Source of the DNA: Hibiscus mutabilis
Taxonomy: Eukaryota; Streptophyta; Magnoliopsida; Malvales; Malvaceae
NCBI GenBank assembly: GCA_019671005.1
Contig: CM033752.1
Location: 27,598,969-27,662,968 of the forward strand
DNA length: 64,000 nucleotides
Reading direction: 5' to 3'
Position numbers and translations under genes: made by a program. The notes under the pieces are model-generated. The model worked only from the letters and a program-made list of their open reading frames with translations. It did no database searches and had not been told where the DNA came from. The stretch's first letter is position 1; every line of letters begins with the position of its first letter. Shown here one piece after another: positions 23,391-35,906 of this stretch.

Positions 23391-25222
23391 ACATTTTTGC
23401 TTGTCCTCAAGCAAACAAGCCACCAATGCAAATGTAGATGCAACCTAATATACTTCAGCGTCAACTGATGAGGAGAACACAAAGTTGTGAATGTAGAGTA
23501 AAATATCACTATTAAGAACTTAATTGTTTAAACATGGCCAAATAGAATGCTATTCATGACATAGGTGGTCTCTAGAAAATTCTCACAGTCAAAAAGTGTA
23601 GGACAATGAAACTTCTGTGCTCATATGTGTGCAAATCACCTGTGTGCAATCTCATCAGCACATTGGAAAAGTAATAAACAATAAGTGAATGGCTATCATG
23701 AATTAATTCATTATTCACCTTTATATAATTAGTTCCAATATAATAGAGTCACCAAGTCTTTTTAGTTGGCTTATAACTGGGCTTAGGTCAAGGTATGATA
23801 TTTCAATGAGATTGACAACAATTGGCTTATCCTAAACTCAATTTACTTACGGATCGAAATGAGCAAAAAGTATTAATCCTCATCTTCCCCTAGTGATCAT
23901 CCAACTCCATCATTTTCCAAAATATTCCTTATTTCTCCATTACAAAAGGATAAAGCATAAATCCTAAGTACTTTTCTTTTTTCTTTTTTTCAGTATACTA
24001 GTATTATTTTTTTTCATTTTTTAAATAAAGAGAACATTTTTGTAGAAAAATAGAATTCCATGCTTTGATCCTTTTTGTGTCTTTCTCCTATTAAATTTAT
24101 CTACCTACCTCATTAATACTTATGCTCATAAAGATATATCCAATAAGTACTAAGCATCTAAAGCAAACAAGGGTAAGGTTGCAACTTTAAGCTCTATAGG
24201 TAAGGATAAACAAAGAAATATTTGGTGAGTCAAGAAAAAGGCTATAGGCTTAAAGTCATGGGTTCAAGGGAAATATTGTATGGTTGGCTCAAAAAGCACA
24301 ATCGATCCAAAGAAATAAAAAACTTTGATCGTCCCCTATCATGCATTTGGAACTCTTACTATTATAAAAAAATGAAATAATGAATTTTTTTATGATTGGG
24401 TTAATCATTCACTTACGATCGATTACAATGCTATGTACGTCCCATGAGACAGATGATGTGTAACAAAGAAATCACAAATTCTGGAGATATCAAGGAAGAT
24501 TCAAAGTGAAGCATCCAATGTCCTTAATCTTTCTAACTGTGAAACATTAGAGACTCTTTCTATAGACAAGTCATAGCATATTCTTGACACATATTTAATC
24601 TTTCAAGTCTTTAATAGTGATGTTTTACTTTATATTCACAAAAATATTTTCAACTCATAGAAATCAACTAAGTACATGCAACACTATATGCAAAAAAAAA
24701 CACTCAAGCATCGGACCAATCATTTTTTTCCTTTTTATTTTATTTTTTAAATATTTATCATTAAATTGTCAAAATGTGTTTCAAGATTTACTTTACTCAA
24801 CCACTTTTTCAACTTAACTTCTTTTAAAAATTTAAACATCCAATAAAACATGTATTATAACTACTACTTTATAACAAGGTAAACAAATCATAATCAACAA
24901 GGTGTGTCTTAGTATAAATACTTACTCAACCACCTTTTTCCTAGCTATGTCAAAAAGACCAAAGTGTGTTTTACAATTAACCAACAAGATTAACTATAAT
25001 CTGTCACTTTTTTTCAATTTGACTTAACCTAACGTCAAGTTTTTTTTAGTTTTTTTCCTGCAAGATTTTTATTATTATATCCCCTACCCCACCTAGTTAG
25101 GACATTGTCCTCAATGTCAAAATTAAAAGTAGAAATTAGAGTATTTTACATGTTATGCTGCTACTGATTGCTAGAACTAACACATAAAAAAATAAAGCAA
25201 AAAAATGTTAAATAAGATAATA
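23391..25222 (-). other. Athila A 3' non-coding region
   Basis: About 1.8 kb of AT-rich sequence between the LOG-like stop codon and the polypurine tract. I find no recognisable protein on either strand. An envelope-like frame, which some Athila elements carry here, is not visible. Confidence 0.6.
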
Positions 25223-25543
25223 TCACAGTGATAAAGAACAATCCGCATCTCGCTTGTCTTCTTCTCTTTTCCTTTTCCCACGTGTACTATCTATTAAATC
25301 AGGAAGACACCTGAAATCTTGAAGCTTTTGGAGTAGTTCTTCAATTGTTGTAGCTGAGATTAAGATCCTTCTTGCCTCTGAAAACATAAATCCATTTTCC
25401 ACAGCATTATCAAGAAAAGAAAGTAAACTATCAAAATAACCATTAACATTAAACAAACTGATGGGTTTTTTATTTCTAGTCAGAGATGACCAGGAAGCTA
25501 CGCAAGCAATTTCTTCCAGAGTACCAATACATCTGGGCAGAGC
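25223..25543 (-). pseudogene. LOG-like phosphoribohydrolase, C-terminal half (split by chromovirus E)
   Basis: LOG enzymes release free cytokinin base from its riboside monophosphate in the cytosol. This half opens with ALPRCIGTLEE, matching the family's PGGxGTxxE motif but with GG changed to RC, so the nucleotide-binding loop is damaged. It continues with conserved family blocks: KPISLFNVNGYFDSLLSF (about residue 135), AVENGFMFSEARRILI and ATTIEELLQKLQDF. It ends in a charged tail (KREEDKRDADCSLSL). The N-terminal half is at 35151-35458. The two are separated by chromovirus E with AATAA on both sides, and removing it restores the frame. There is no intron anywhere, although plant LOG genes usually have several. 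Same orientation as the Athila genes. Confidence 0.85.
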
Positions 25544-25548
25544 AATAA

Positions 25549-28425
25549 TGTAATACCCCAAAATTTAATAAGTTGATTAAGGGTCATTTACTAGTAAGAT
25601 AATAGCTTAAAAGATAACTTAGTGACTAAAATGACAAAAATGCAAAAGTTAGGATTTCTTTAATTATGGGTTTTGAAAAGGAGATTTCTAAGGTTTAAAG
25701 GTCTCATGTGATAGATAGTGAATTGAATAAGGTATTCTTAAAGTTTGGTTGAATTTCAAGGAAATTGGAATGGGAATTGAAGTTTAAAAAGGTAGTGACC
25801 AAAATGTAAATTTTGAAAATTTTATGGCTAAAGTATAAACTTTGGAAAAGTTTGAGGACTAAAGTTGTAATTTCCCAAAATTTAAGGGTTTTTATTTCAT
25901 AAATAAACAGGCCACCTAAGGGTGTGAATCGAATGCGGAATTATTGGTTCGATCTGATACTTCGATTATTGGGAAAATCGCAATTAAACTTTAACTGGAA
26001 TTCAGATACCCATATCGAACTAGAAAATTTTGAAATTTTGCCATATGATAGAGAAAGGTTATAAAGATCATTTTCAAGCTTTGGAAATATTTTTATTTTG
26101 ATTCAAGCTGAATTCTACAGTTTATTTCTGAGTAAAGGGTTATTTATTAGAATATTGGATCGAATGGAAATTTTGGAGACTGATCCAAAAGCTATGGAAA
26201 AGTCATAAAATGTTATTTTATGAATATTTTATTATAGTTGGATGAATTCTAACTAGATTTAGTTAGATTTTAATGGAATGTCAATTTGGAAACAAACTAG
26301 TAAATAAAGACTAGATGGAGGGCAAATTGGTCATTTGGCCCAAATGGCAATTTTGAAATATTTAAAAAGTTATAAGGGAAATTTTGGAAAGAGGAAATGG
26401 AAGATTAAATCTTGGCCCTTGATTGATGATAAAATCAATCTCAACCATTGGATAAAAAGGGTAAAATTGTAATTTCACTATTAAATGAATTTAATATTCA
26501 TTTAATATATATGTGTAATCTTTTCCAGCCTTGAAACGTGGAGAAAGAGGGGAAAGAAGAAGAAAATTTTCCAAGCTCGACTTTTAGGTAATCTCTTCAA
26601 CTACAAAGTTGTTCTACTCTCCAAGCTCTATCTTTTGATATCAATAATTCATGGAATCCATGCTTGATTGATGAGAATTTACATGAGAAAGAAATTAGGG
26701 TTTATGGATCAAATTGGGGCTTTTGAGATTTTATGATTCCATGATTGAATTCAAGTTGAAATCAAGCTAGTATGTTGTTAAAATCATGATATTGAGTTGG
26801 ATTTAAGTTTTACGTGTTTTGATTATTATGAAGATGATTAGGGTTTATGGATTCAAGTTTAATTTAGGGTTTGTGATGTTGAAATAATGATCTAGTAAGC
26901 TTGAAATGTTGTTTGGAAACAAAACCCTAAGTTAAATTGTGTAGGGACCTTTTCGGCAACTTGAAAAGTTGAAGGACCAAATCTGAATTTTTAGAATTTG
27001 GAGTGTATTTGTGCTATTAATGATGTTAGAGATAAGAAAACGAAGTTAGAATGCCAAATTAATGTTGAATTGAGGACTAAATTGCAAAGTTAAGAAGCTT
27101 GAATCCTTATCTTTGCATTTTAGTGACTATTTTGGTAAAGAAGAAAAATTAAGGAGAATTATTGTGAATAATTATTTGATGAAGAAGGTCATAAGATGAT
27201 GGTTTACAGCAAGTAATTGGACTAAATTGAAAAGTATAAAAGTAAGGAGAAGTTAGTATAAAAGTTGAAGTTTATGGAAGTTGTGTAGAAAAACTGGTTT
27301 ATGGTAGTAACTTTGAAAATTCACCATAAATTCTACAAAAAATGTTTAGAAGGTGAATTTTATACCGATGTAAAGATTTGTTCGTCTAATTTTTTGTCCA
27401 ACAAATGGAAACTGATTTTGAGTTCCGAGTAAAAAGATATGAATTTTTAAGTGGTGAAATGTCAGAAAACTGTATAGCAAGCTGTTCCGAAATTCAATAC
27501 TGGAAATTGACTTTGAAAATTCGCCATAAATCTTACAAGTTGAATTTGGGCTATTAATTTATACGGTTGAAAAGCTTATTGAATCTAGTTTCTTTCAGAA
27601 CAAACAGAATCGAATTCCGAGTTGTATTTTATTTTATAAAAATATTTCTTTGGAGGTACTGCAAACTGTCAGAGAATGATAATTGATACACTTTATATCT
27701 AAGGTTGAATAGTAAGCTTGAAAGGGGTTAATGGAAGTTCAAATTGGTCATTAAGGACCATAATGAATTTTTAAACAATACAAGGAAAAAAGGAAAATGT
27801 TTGGAGATTCTGCATTCGAATGATTATTTTGGACAATATGTATAAGATATTATTAGATTGGGATCTAACAAAAATTTTACTTACTTGAATTATGAAGTTA
27901 ACTTCGAATCAAGGGAGGTTCGAGGTACGAAGAAAGAAAGGATCAAAGAGGACTTAGTGAGGCATACTAATACATGGCCCATGTGAGTGCAATGCATACA
28001 TAACATTATACATGGATGTTTTATACATCACCGGTAAGACTTGCGATGAGTCTACATGGTTTATATATTGTCATGATAATTATGTCATTGATCATATATT
28101 TGACATACTTTAAATATGTCAAAGGTTGAAAATATATGCATTGATCACTATTTATTGATAATGGTTTACTATTAATGTTATTTGGATATGAACCGCTTCA
28201 TGTTAATATAAATCGATATACATTGTCATGGATGAAATATTTGATGATATAAAGCCCAAGTATGATATAGAGGTTCAAAGGTATAGTTGGCTAGCCATGG
28301 AGTCATAAACAGCTGTATAAATATTCTAAGCACTTCGGTGCAATATTCATAAATACTCATTGAGGGTATAGTTATGCAAGGTTTGGGTATACGGAAACAC
28401 TTAGGGTGTTAAGCACTACGGTGCA
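25549..28425 (+). mobile_element. Chromovirus E 5' LTR, truncated
   Basis: It aligns with 31369 onwards up to the AAGCACTACGGTGCAATTT point (about 34262 in the other copy). The following ~0.9 kb present in the right LTR is missing. The break is marked by a perfect 32-bp inverted repeat. Confidence 0.85.
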
Positions 28426-28560
28426 ATTTATCTGAAGGGTTATCATTAACCTTATTAATACTCATTTGAGTCAAGAAAGCATGATGAACTGATAAATTGG
28501 AAGCTTGGGAAGGAATCAAGAGTAGTAATAATAAGGTTAATGATAACCCTTCAGATAAAT
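28426..28560. repeat. Perfect 32-bp inverted repeat with 71-bp loop at a deletion junction
   Basis: Arm 28426-28457 is the exact reverse complement of 28529-28560 (TCTGAAGGGTTATC... against ...GATAACCCTTCAGA). The loop contains TTAATACTCA, which also follows the same point in the intact right LTR. The left arm therefore looks like a fold-back copy of the right arm laid down during repair. Confidence 0.9.
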
Positions 28561-28599
28561 CGGAACAAGAAAGGGGCACTAGTACAAAAAAGAGTGCCT

Positions 28600-31350
28600 G
28601 TGTTGGATTAAGGAATTGAAAAGTTTGGGAACACCTGAATTGAAAGGAAAATTAGATTAAGGTCCAATGATTTTTGATTTATAGTTGAATAACCTGAGGA
28701 TTACACTGGACGAATTCCACTGTTTGGATACCGAGAAATTGGATGGAGCTGTCTTGATGCTCCGAGATTTAAGCTAGATTTGAAAACCATCTGAATTTGC
28801 TTCATAGCCAGGATTGCACATATCAGTCTGAGTTTATAACATCAGGACTGATAAAGATTAGGATGATTCAAAAATCATAGAAGGTACATCTCATCTTTTT
28901 GGATAAACCTGTATTGATGTTGATGGGTCCTAGCTTTACACATTCGTATATAAGTACGAAGTTGAATGGTTAAGGAGATATCATTTTAGAACCCATTTCA
29001 TGTAATATAACGGTCATGAATTTGTTGGGTTGTAATGTAAGGGTGAGCTAAGCATTGGAATTGCTCGATAAAAATATAAGAAATAGAGTTCCTAATAAAT
29101 TTAATGGAATTATCTTTCAAGGAGTTTAAGATGATGGTGGGCATGAATTGGTTACCTTCCTATCAAGTCATGATGAATTGTCACATAAAGCGATTAGTAT
29201 TGAAAAAAAAACATGGAAGGTAGAAAAATAGTAGTAGTTGATAAAAGGGTAAATCCCTTTTCCAATGTAATTTCAGTTGTTTTATTAAAGAAATTGTTGT
29301 TATAAGGTTGTTAAGTTTTCTTAGCAAATGTAGTGGAGACCTTGAGCTGTTGAAGTTAAATTGAAAAGTAACTCAACTGTCCAAAAATACATGGATGTAT
29401 TCCCAGATGGGTTACTCGAAATTACCCTAGATTGAGAGGTGAAATTCAAAATAAAGATGTTACCAGACATTGCGCCTAAATTAATGGCCCCGTATAAAAT
29501 GGCTTCGACCAAACTTCGGGATTTAAAAGTACAATTGTAAGGAATGTTAGGTTTAGGTTTTATAAAGCCAAGTGTGCCACCTTGCGGGTGCACTCGTGTA
29601 TTTGTGAAAAAGAAAGATTGATCTATGTGATTAAGTATAGATTTCCGTCAGCTAAATAAGGTGGCGGTAAAGAATAAATATCTTCTTTTGGAGACTGATG
29701 ATCTTTTGATCAGTAAAAAAAACTTTGTTTTCCAAAATAGACCTTCGATCGAAATATTATTAGTTAAAGATCAAGGAAGAAGAGATTCTAAAGACAGCTT
29801 TTCAGACTCGGTATGAATACTATGAGTTCGTGATGATGCCTACGGCATTTATAAACCTAATGAACCAAGTATTCTAATTTTTCTTGGACCAATTTTTGGT
29901 AGAGTTCATTGAGGATATTTTGGTCTATTCGAAGAAAAAGGAAGAACAAGATGCTCATTTTGCATTGTTCTTCAGACCTTTCGAGAAAAGAAGCTATATG
30001 CTAATTTGTTAAAGTGTGAACTTGGTTGTCAAAAGTTGTTTTATTAGTTATGTGGATTTGGCAGAGGGGATAAGGGTATATCCCAAGAAAGCACAAACTA
30101 TAGTTGAATGGAAACCTCTGAAGAATGTTTTAGAGGTTCAGAATTTCTTGATGACTGTCTCCTCATTGACCAAGCTATTGAGGAAAGAAATGCTATTTAG
30201 TTAATAGATAAATGCTAAGAAATCTTTGAGACATTAAAGGAGATCTTAATAGAAGCCCCGGTACTAGTACAACCAGAATCGAGTAAAGATTATGTGGTGT
30301 ATAGCGGTGCTACTCATAACGATTTGGGATGCGTACTTAGGCAAGAAGGAAGAGTAATGGCCTATGCTTGAGACAATTTAAGATATATGATAGAATTATC
30401 TTACTTAGGATTTGGAGCTAGCAATGGTTGTATTTGCTTTAAAAGATATAGATCATTATTTGTACAATGAACGATGTTATATTTAAGGTTATAAAAGTTT
30501 AAAGTATATGCTTACTAAAGAAGAGTTGAACTTGACGCAAAGAAGTTGGATCGATTTTCTTAAGAATTATGATATGGTCATTGACTATCATCCAGAAAAA
30601 GCTAATGTGGTAGCTGACGCTCTCAGTCGAAAGACAATTGTTGTCTTAAGAGCTATGAATGCAAGATTTGCATTAAAAGAAGATGGTGTTTTGATTGTCA
30701 AGTTAAGAATAAAATTTACCATATTAGATTAAATAAGATATCTTTAAAGAAAATATGAGAAATGTTGTCAATGTTCAAACAAGTGGAAAAGAGTGAAACT
30801 GAAAACTTGGAAGTTAGGTTTGATAGATATTTGTATTATCAAGGAAGAATTTCTATCTCAATGATGGAAACCATATGTTGACCCTGAAAGAAAATATATT
30901 TAATATGAAGTTAAGGATAAAGTATTCCTTAAAAGTTTCACCTTGGAAGAAGGTGTTATGATTTAGACAAAAAGAAAGTTAAGTTTAATATTTATTGGGC
31001 TATAAGAAATCGTGAAAGAAGTTAGACTGATAGTTAAGCTTAATGGCTAGCTTTATCTTTGGAAATGGACAAGATTCATAATGTATCGATGCTCAAGAAA
31101 TATTAATTAGACCCCTCACATGTTGTTACTCTAGAGATTCAGTCGGATTTAAGCTATGAAAAAGAAATGGTAAAGATCTTAGCACATGGAGTCAAATAAC
31201 TAGGAAAACAAGACAATCCCGTTTGTTAAAGTTCTTTGACAAAAATCACAAGGTTAAAGAAACGATTTGAGAGAAATAAGAAGAAAATATAAGAAAATAG
31301 TTTTCTCACCTTTTGAATCAGGTTCGTGTTGAAAATTTGAGGATGAATTT
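28600..31350 (+). pseudogene. Chromovirus E gag-pol remnant (RT, RNaseH, chromodomain)
   Basis: Ordered but heavily mutated: a protease/RT approach (about 29100-29400), RT fingers with 'LMAPYKMA', 'GFIKPS' and 'FVKKKD' in sequence (29470-29620), 'DFRQLNKVAVKNKY' (about 29645), palm/thumb sequence to about 30200 with an 'EGIRVYPKKAQTIVEWKP' block (30066-30120), RNaseH with the C-terminal signature DYHPEKANVVADALSRK (about 30583-30633), and a chromodomain tail (31180-31275). The RT active-site region is not recoverable. Much of integrase is unrecognisable. Many stops; non-functional. Confidence 0.75.
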
Positions 31351-31368
31351 TCTTAATGGGGAGAGAAT

Positions 31369-34300
31369 TGTAATACCCCAAAAATTACTAAGTTGATTAA
31401 GGGTCATTTAGTACTAAGATAATAGCTTAAAAGCTAACTTAGTGACCAAAATGACAAAAATGCAAAGTTAGGATTTCTTTAATTATGGGTTTTGAAAAGG
31501 AAATTTCTAAGGTTTAAAGGTCTCATGTGATAGATAGTGAATTGAATAAGGTATTCTTAAAGTTTGGCTGATTTTCAAGGAAAATTGGAATGTGAATTGA
31601 AGTTTAAAAAGGTAGTGACCAAAATGTAAATTTTGAAAATTTTATGGCTAAAGTATAAACTTTGGAAAAGTTTGGGGACTAAAGTTGTAATTTCCCAAAA
31701 GTTAAGGGTTTTTATTTCATAAATAAATAGATCACCTAAGGCTGTGAATTGAATGTGAAATTATTGGTTTGATCTGATACTTCGATTATTGGAAAAATCG
31801 TAGTTAAAGTTTAAGTGGAATTCGAATACCTGGATCGAACTGGAAAATTTTGAAAATTTTCCATATGATAGAGAAAGGTTATAAAAGTCATTTTGAAGCT
31901 TTGGAAATATTTTTAGTTTGATTCAAGCTGAATCCTACAGTTTATTTCTGAGTAAAGGATTATTTATCGTTATATTGGATCGAATGGAAATTTCGGAGAC
32001 TGATCCAAAAGCTATGGAAAAGTCATAAAATGTTATTTTATGAACATTTTATTATAGTTGGTTGAATTTTAACTAGATTTAGTTAGATTTTAATGGAATG
32101 GAAATTTGGAAACAAACTAGTAAATAAAGACTAGTTGGAGGGTAAATTGGTCATTTGGCCCCAATGGAAATTTTGAAATATTAAAAAAGTTATAAGGTCA
32201 ATTTTGGAAAAAGGAAATGGAAGATTAAATCTTGGCCCTTGATTGATGATAAAATCAATCTCAACCATTGGATAAAAAGGGAAAATTTATAATTTCACTA
32301 TTAAATGAATTTAATATTCATTTAATAGATATATGTGTAATCTTTTCCAGCCTTGAAACGTGGAGAAAGAGGGGAAAGAAGAATAAAATTTTCCAAGCTC
32401 GATTTAAGCCCCGAAACTCGGTTTTCAGGTAATCTCTTCAACTACAAAGTTGTTCTACTTTTCAAGCTCTATCTTTTGATATCAATAATTCATGGAATCC
32501 ATGCTTGATTGATGAGAATTTATATGAGAAAGAAATTAGGGTTTATGGATCAAATTGGGTTTTTTGAGATTTTATGATTCCATGATTGAATTCAAGTTAA
32601 AATCAAGCTAGTATGTTGTTAAAATCATGATATTGAGTTGGATTTAAGTTTTACATGTTTTGATTTCTATGAAGATGATTAGGGTTTGTGGATTCAAGTT
32701 TAATTTAGGGTTTGTGATGTTGAAATAATGATCTAGTAAACTTGAATTGTTGTTTGGAAAGAAAACCCTAAGTTAAATTGTGTAGGGACCATTTCGGCAA
32801 CTTGAAAAGTTGAAGGACCAAATCTGAATTTTTAGAATTTGGAGTGTATTTGTGTTATTAATGATGTTAGAGATAATAGAATGCCAAATTAATGTTGAAT
32901 TGAAGACTAAATTGCAAAGTTAAGAAGGTTGAATCCTTATCTTTGCATTTTAGTGATTATTTCGGTAAAGAAGGAAAATTAAGGAGAATTATTGTGAATA
33001 ATTATTTGATGAAGAAGGTCATAAGATGATGGTTTACAGCAAGTAATTGGACTAAATTGAAAAGTAGAAAAGTAAGGAGAAGTTAGTATAAAAGTTGAAG
33101 TTGTTTATGGAAGTTGTGTAGAAAAACTAGTTTAGGGCAGTAACTTTGAAAATTCACCATAACTTCTACAAAAATGGTTAGAAGGTGAATTTTATACCGA
33201 TGTAAAGATTTGTTCGCCTAGTTTTGTCTCCAACAAACGGGAACTGATTTCGATTTCTGAGTAAAAAGATATGAATTTTTAAGTGGTGAAAGGTCAGAAA
33301 ATTGTATAGCAGGCTGTTCCGAAATTCAATACTAGAAATTGACTTTGAAAATTTGCCATAAATCGTACAAGTTGAATTTGGTCTATTAATTTATATGGTT
33401 GAAAAGATTATTGAATCTAGTTTCTTTCATAACAAACGAAATCAAATTTTGAGTTGTATATTATTTTATAAAAATATTTCTTTGGAGGTACTGCAAACTG
33501 TCAGAGAATGAGAATTGATACACTTTGTATCAAAGGTTGAATAGTAAGCTTGAAAGGGGTTAATGGAAGTTAAAATTGGTCACTAAGGACCATAATGAAT
33601 TTTTAAACAATACAAGGAAGAAAGGAAAGCGTTTGGAGATTTTGTATTCGAATGGTTATTTTGGACAATATGTCTAAGATATTGTTGGATTGGGATCTAA
33701 CAAATATTTTACTTACTAGAATTATGAAGTTAAGTTCGAATCAAGGGAGGTTCGAGGTACGATGAAAGAAAGGATCAAAGAGGACTTAGTGAGGCATACT
33801 AATACATGGCCCATGTGAGTGCAATGCATACATAATATTATACATGGATGTTTTATACATCACATGTAAGACTTGCGATGAGTCTACCTGGTTTATATAT
33901 TGTCATGATAATTATGTTATTGATCATATATTTGACATACTTTAAATATGTCAAAGGTTGAAAATAAATGCATTGATCACTAGTTATTGATAATGGTTTA
34001 CTATTAATGTTATTTGGATATGAACCGCTTCATATTAATATAAATTGATATACATTTCCATGGATGAAATATTTGACGATATAAAGCCCAAGTATGATAT
34101 AGAGGTTCAGAGGTATAGTTGGCTAGCCATAGAGTCATAAGCAGCTGTATAAATATTCTAAGCACTTTGGTGCAATATTCATAAATACTCATTGAGGGTA
34201 TACCCATGCAAGGTTTGGGTATACGGGAACACTTAGGGTGTTAAGCACTACGGTGCAATTTTATTAATACTCAATGAGGGTATACTCATGCAAGGTTTGG

Positions 34301-35150
34301 GTATATGGAAGCACTTAGGGTGCTAAGCACTACGGTGAAAATAATATACATACTCAAGAAAAGTTGGGTATAGGGGGATGACTCGTGTACATAGAATCTC
34401 TTAATTTGATTCCTTGGGATAAATAAATTGAAAAGAATAAAAAAGAAACAGGAAGCTAAGCTTGAAAGCTTGCAAATAGAAATGGAAAAAAGTATTGGTA
34501 AGCGTTGAAAGCTTACGGATGGAAATGGCAACAGTATTGTTAAGATCTAATCTTATCACTTTGATATACATATTTATTTATGTTAACGAGTATATAATGG
34601 TAAGGTGATCATATGCATGTTAATCATTAATATTGATATTATGACAATTATACTTGAATTTAAATTATTGCCTCACTAAGTAAATACTTAGCGTGTAACT
34701 GTTTTACACGTAGTAAAGAAGAAATGATTGGAGTAAGGAGCATATACGGACATCATCAATCAATAACAGGTACATCAGTATCAGTAAGATATCTTTTGAT
34801 ATTGTTTGATATTTATTAGTTGGCATGTATATTATAAGGGTATTCATGCTCTGATAGAATTTGTATTTTATTTGGTATCTGAATGAATTTTAAATCAGGC
34901 AGTTTTATTAATTATATCAAGACAAATTAAATTGATAAGTTGTTGCCTGAAAATAAACTCGATTTGAAGATGACAATATTATTTTTAAACTTTACGCGAA
35001 TAACTAGATTTGTAAATAAAAAAACTAAATACATTGTAATATTTTTATAGAAACAAAATTTTACCGAATCACAAATGTAGAGGGTTTTATGAATGTTTTG
35101 TGACATCTCTGTCTCGTATTCAATGATGGATACGAGAAAAGGGCGTTATA
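31369..35150 (+). mobile_element. Chromovirus E 3' LTR (3782 bp)
   Basis: Follows the polypurine tract (31355-31367) and ends at the right target duplication. Near 34180-34340 an ~85-bp unit (GAGGGTATAC-CATGCAAGGTTTGGGTATA ... AAGCACTACGGTG) is tandemly doubled. The LTR is homologous, in the opposite orientation, to the LTRs of chromovirus D. Confidence 0.9.
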
Positions 35151-35458
35151 AATAAATGCATTAGAAGAATAAGTCATGATTGCTATTCGTTCTGGTATAG
35201 TATTGACTTATACTTCTCTTCCTATTGTAGGTCCACACATATAAGTTAATGTCTTTGGAACTATTCCCAGAACTGAGCTTCCTTTCACATATGTTGTTAT
35301 AGCAACTACTCCCATTAAACCCCTACATCCACCTCCATATATGACTTCATATCTTTGTCTGGCCATAACGTCTCCCACTTCCTTAGCTGCTTTTGCGAAA
35401 GATTCATCTTTTCTTGGATACGCTCTACAAAAAAAAAATACAGAACTTTTGAAGACAT
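35151..35458 (-). pseudogene. LOG-like phosphoribohydrolase, N-terminal half
   Basis: The start ATG at 35458 gives MSSKVLYFFF, matching the short N-terminal beta strand of LOG proteins. A 10-base T run then puts the frame off by one; in the shifted frame the family sequence continues: FAKAAKEVGDVMA, the phosphate-binding YGGGCRGLMG (family YGGGxxGLMG), SSVLGIVPKTL and, after one TAA stop (GREV-stop), 'PERIAIM' where the family has its catalytic Arg-Lys pair, then SNAF. The 3' end is the AATAA duplication of chromovirus E; the C-terminal half is at 25223-25543. Together they make about 210 codons, the normal LOG length, with no intron. Damage: one frameshift, one stop, one 9.6-kb insertion and changed active-site residues. 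Confidence 0.85.
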
Positions 35459-35534
35459 CTGGTTGAAGTGTTTTCCATTTTTTCTTTTTTTTTTCTTTTG
35501 AAAAGAAAGGAAGAACAATACAAATATATAATAA

Positions 35535-35741
35535 GGTAGATAAGCTGTCGGTAGAAAACGTTAAACAAAAAAATTAAAATGTCAAAAAGTAGAAACCAAA
35601 TTTCAAAAGATAAATAGTAAACACGCTATCATTAATGAATCATGTAGCAAACAGTGGTAGATAAGCTGTCGATAGAAAACGTTAAACCAAAAAATCAAAA
35701 TGTCAAAAAGTAAATAGTAAACGGCTATCATTAATGAATCC
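35535..35741. repeat. Direct duplication (~85-107 bp) upstream of the LOG-like ORF
   Basis: GGTAGATAAGCTGTCG-TAGAAAACGTTAAAC ... CTATCATTAATGAATC occurs at 35535-35641 and 35656-35741. The first copy has an extra ~22 bp. It lies between the two captured frames; role unknown. Confidence 0.8.
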
Positions 35742-35906
35742 TGAGCAAAGAGTGAAAAAGGAAATAATAGATAATAATTATAACTACAATAATGGTTCCT
35801 GCAACACACAGTTATTCAAGATCACTCAAACCCAAATAGTAATTAAACATGACGAGGAAGAAGAAGAAGAAGAAGAAATTATTGCAAATGAAAGCTTGAG
35901 AAATAT

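Larger units (their letters stand above)
25549..35150 (+). mobile_element. Chromovirus E (Tekay/Del-like gypsy), nested in the LOG-like frame
   Basis: LTRs lie at 25549-28425 (3' truncated) and 31369-35150 (full, 3782 bp). The start is TGTAATACCCC; the end GGGCGTTATA is a one-base change from the usual TTACA. AATAA flanks it at 25544-25548 and 35151-35155. Degenerate pol runs 28600-31360 and a polypurine tract AATGGGGAGAGAA precedes the right LTR. The primer site, gag and the last ~0.9 kb of the 5' LTR are deleted. LTRs differ by about 5% over the first 150 bp. Confidence 0.9.

Noticed and set aside
29321..29593. 90-codon minus-strand frame
   Set aside because: It is the antisense shadow of the decayed RT of chromovirus E; the sense strand has recognisable RT blocks.
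25223..35458. LOG-like sequence as a functional cytokinin gene
   Set aside because: It has a frameshift, a stop, altered binding-loop residues and a 9.6-kb insertion.
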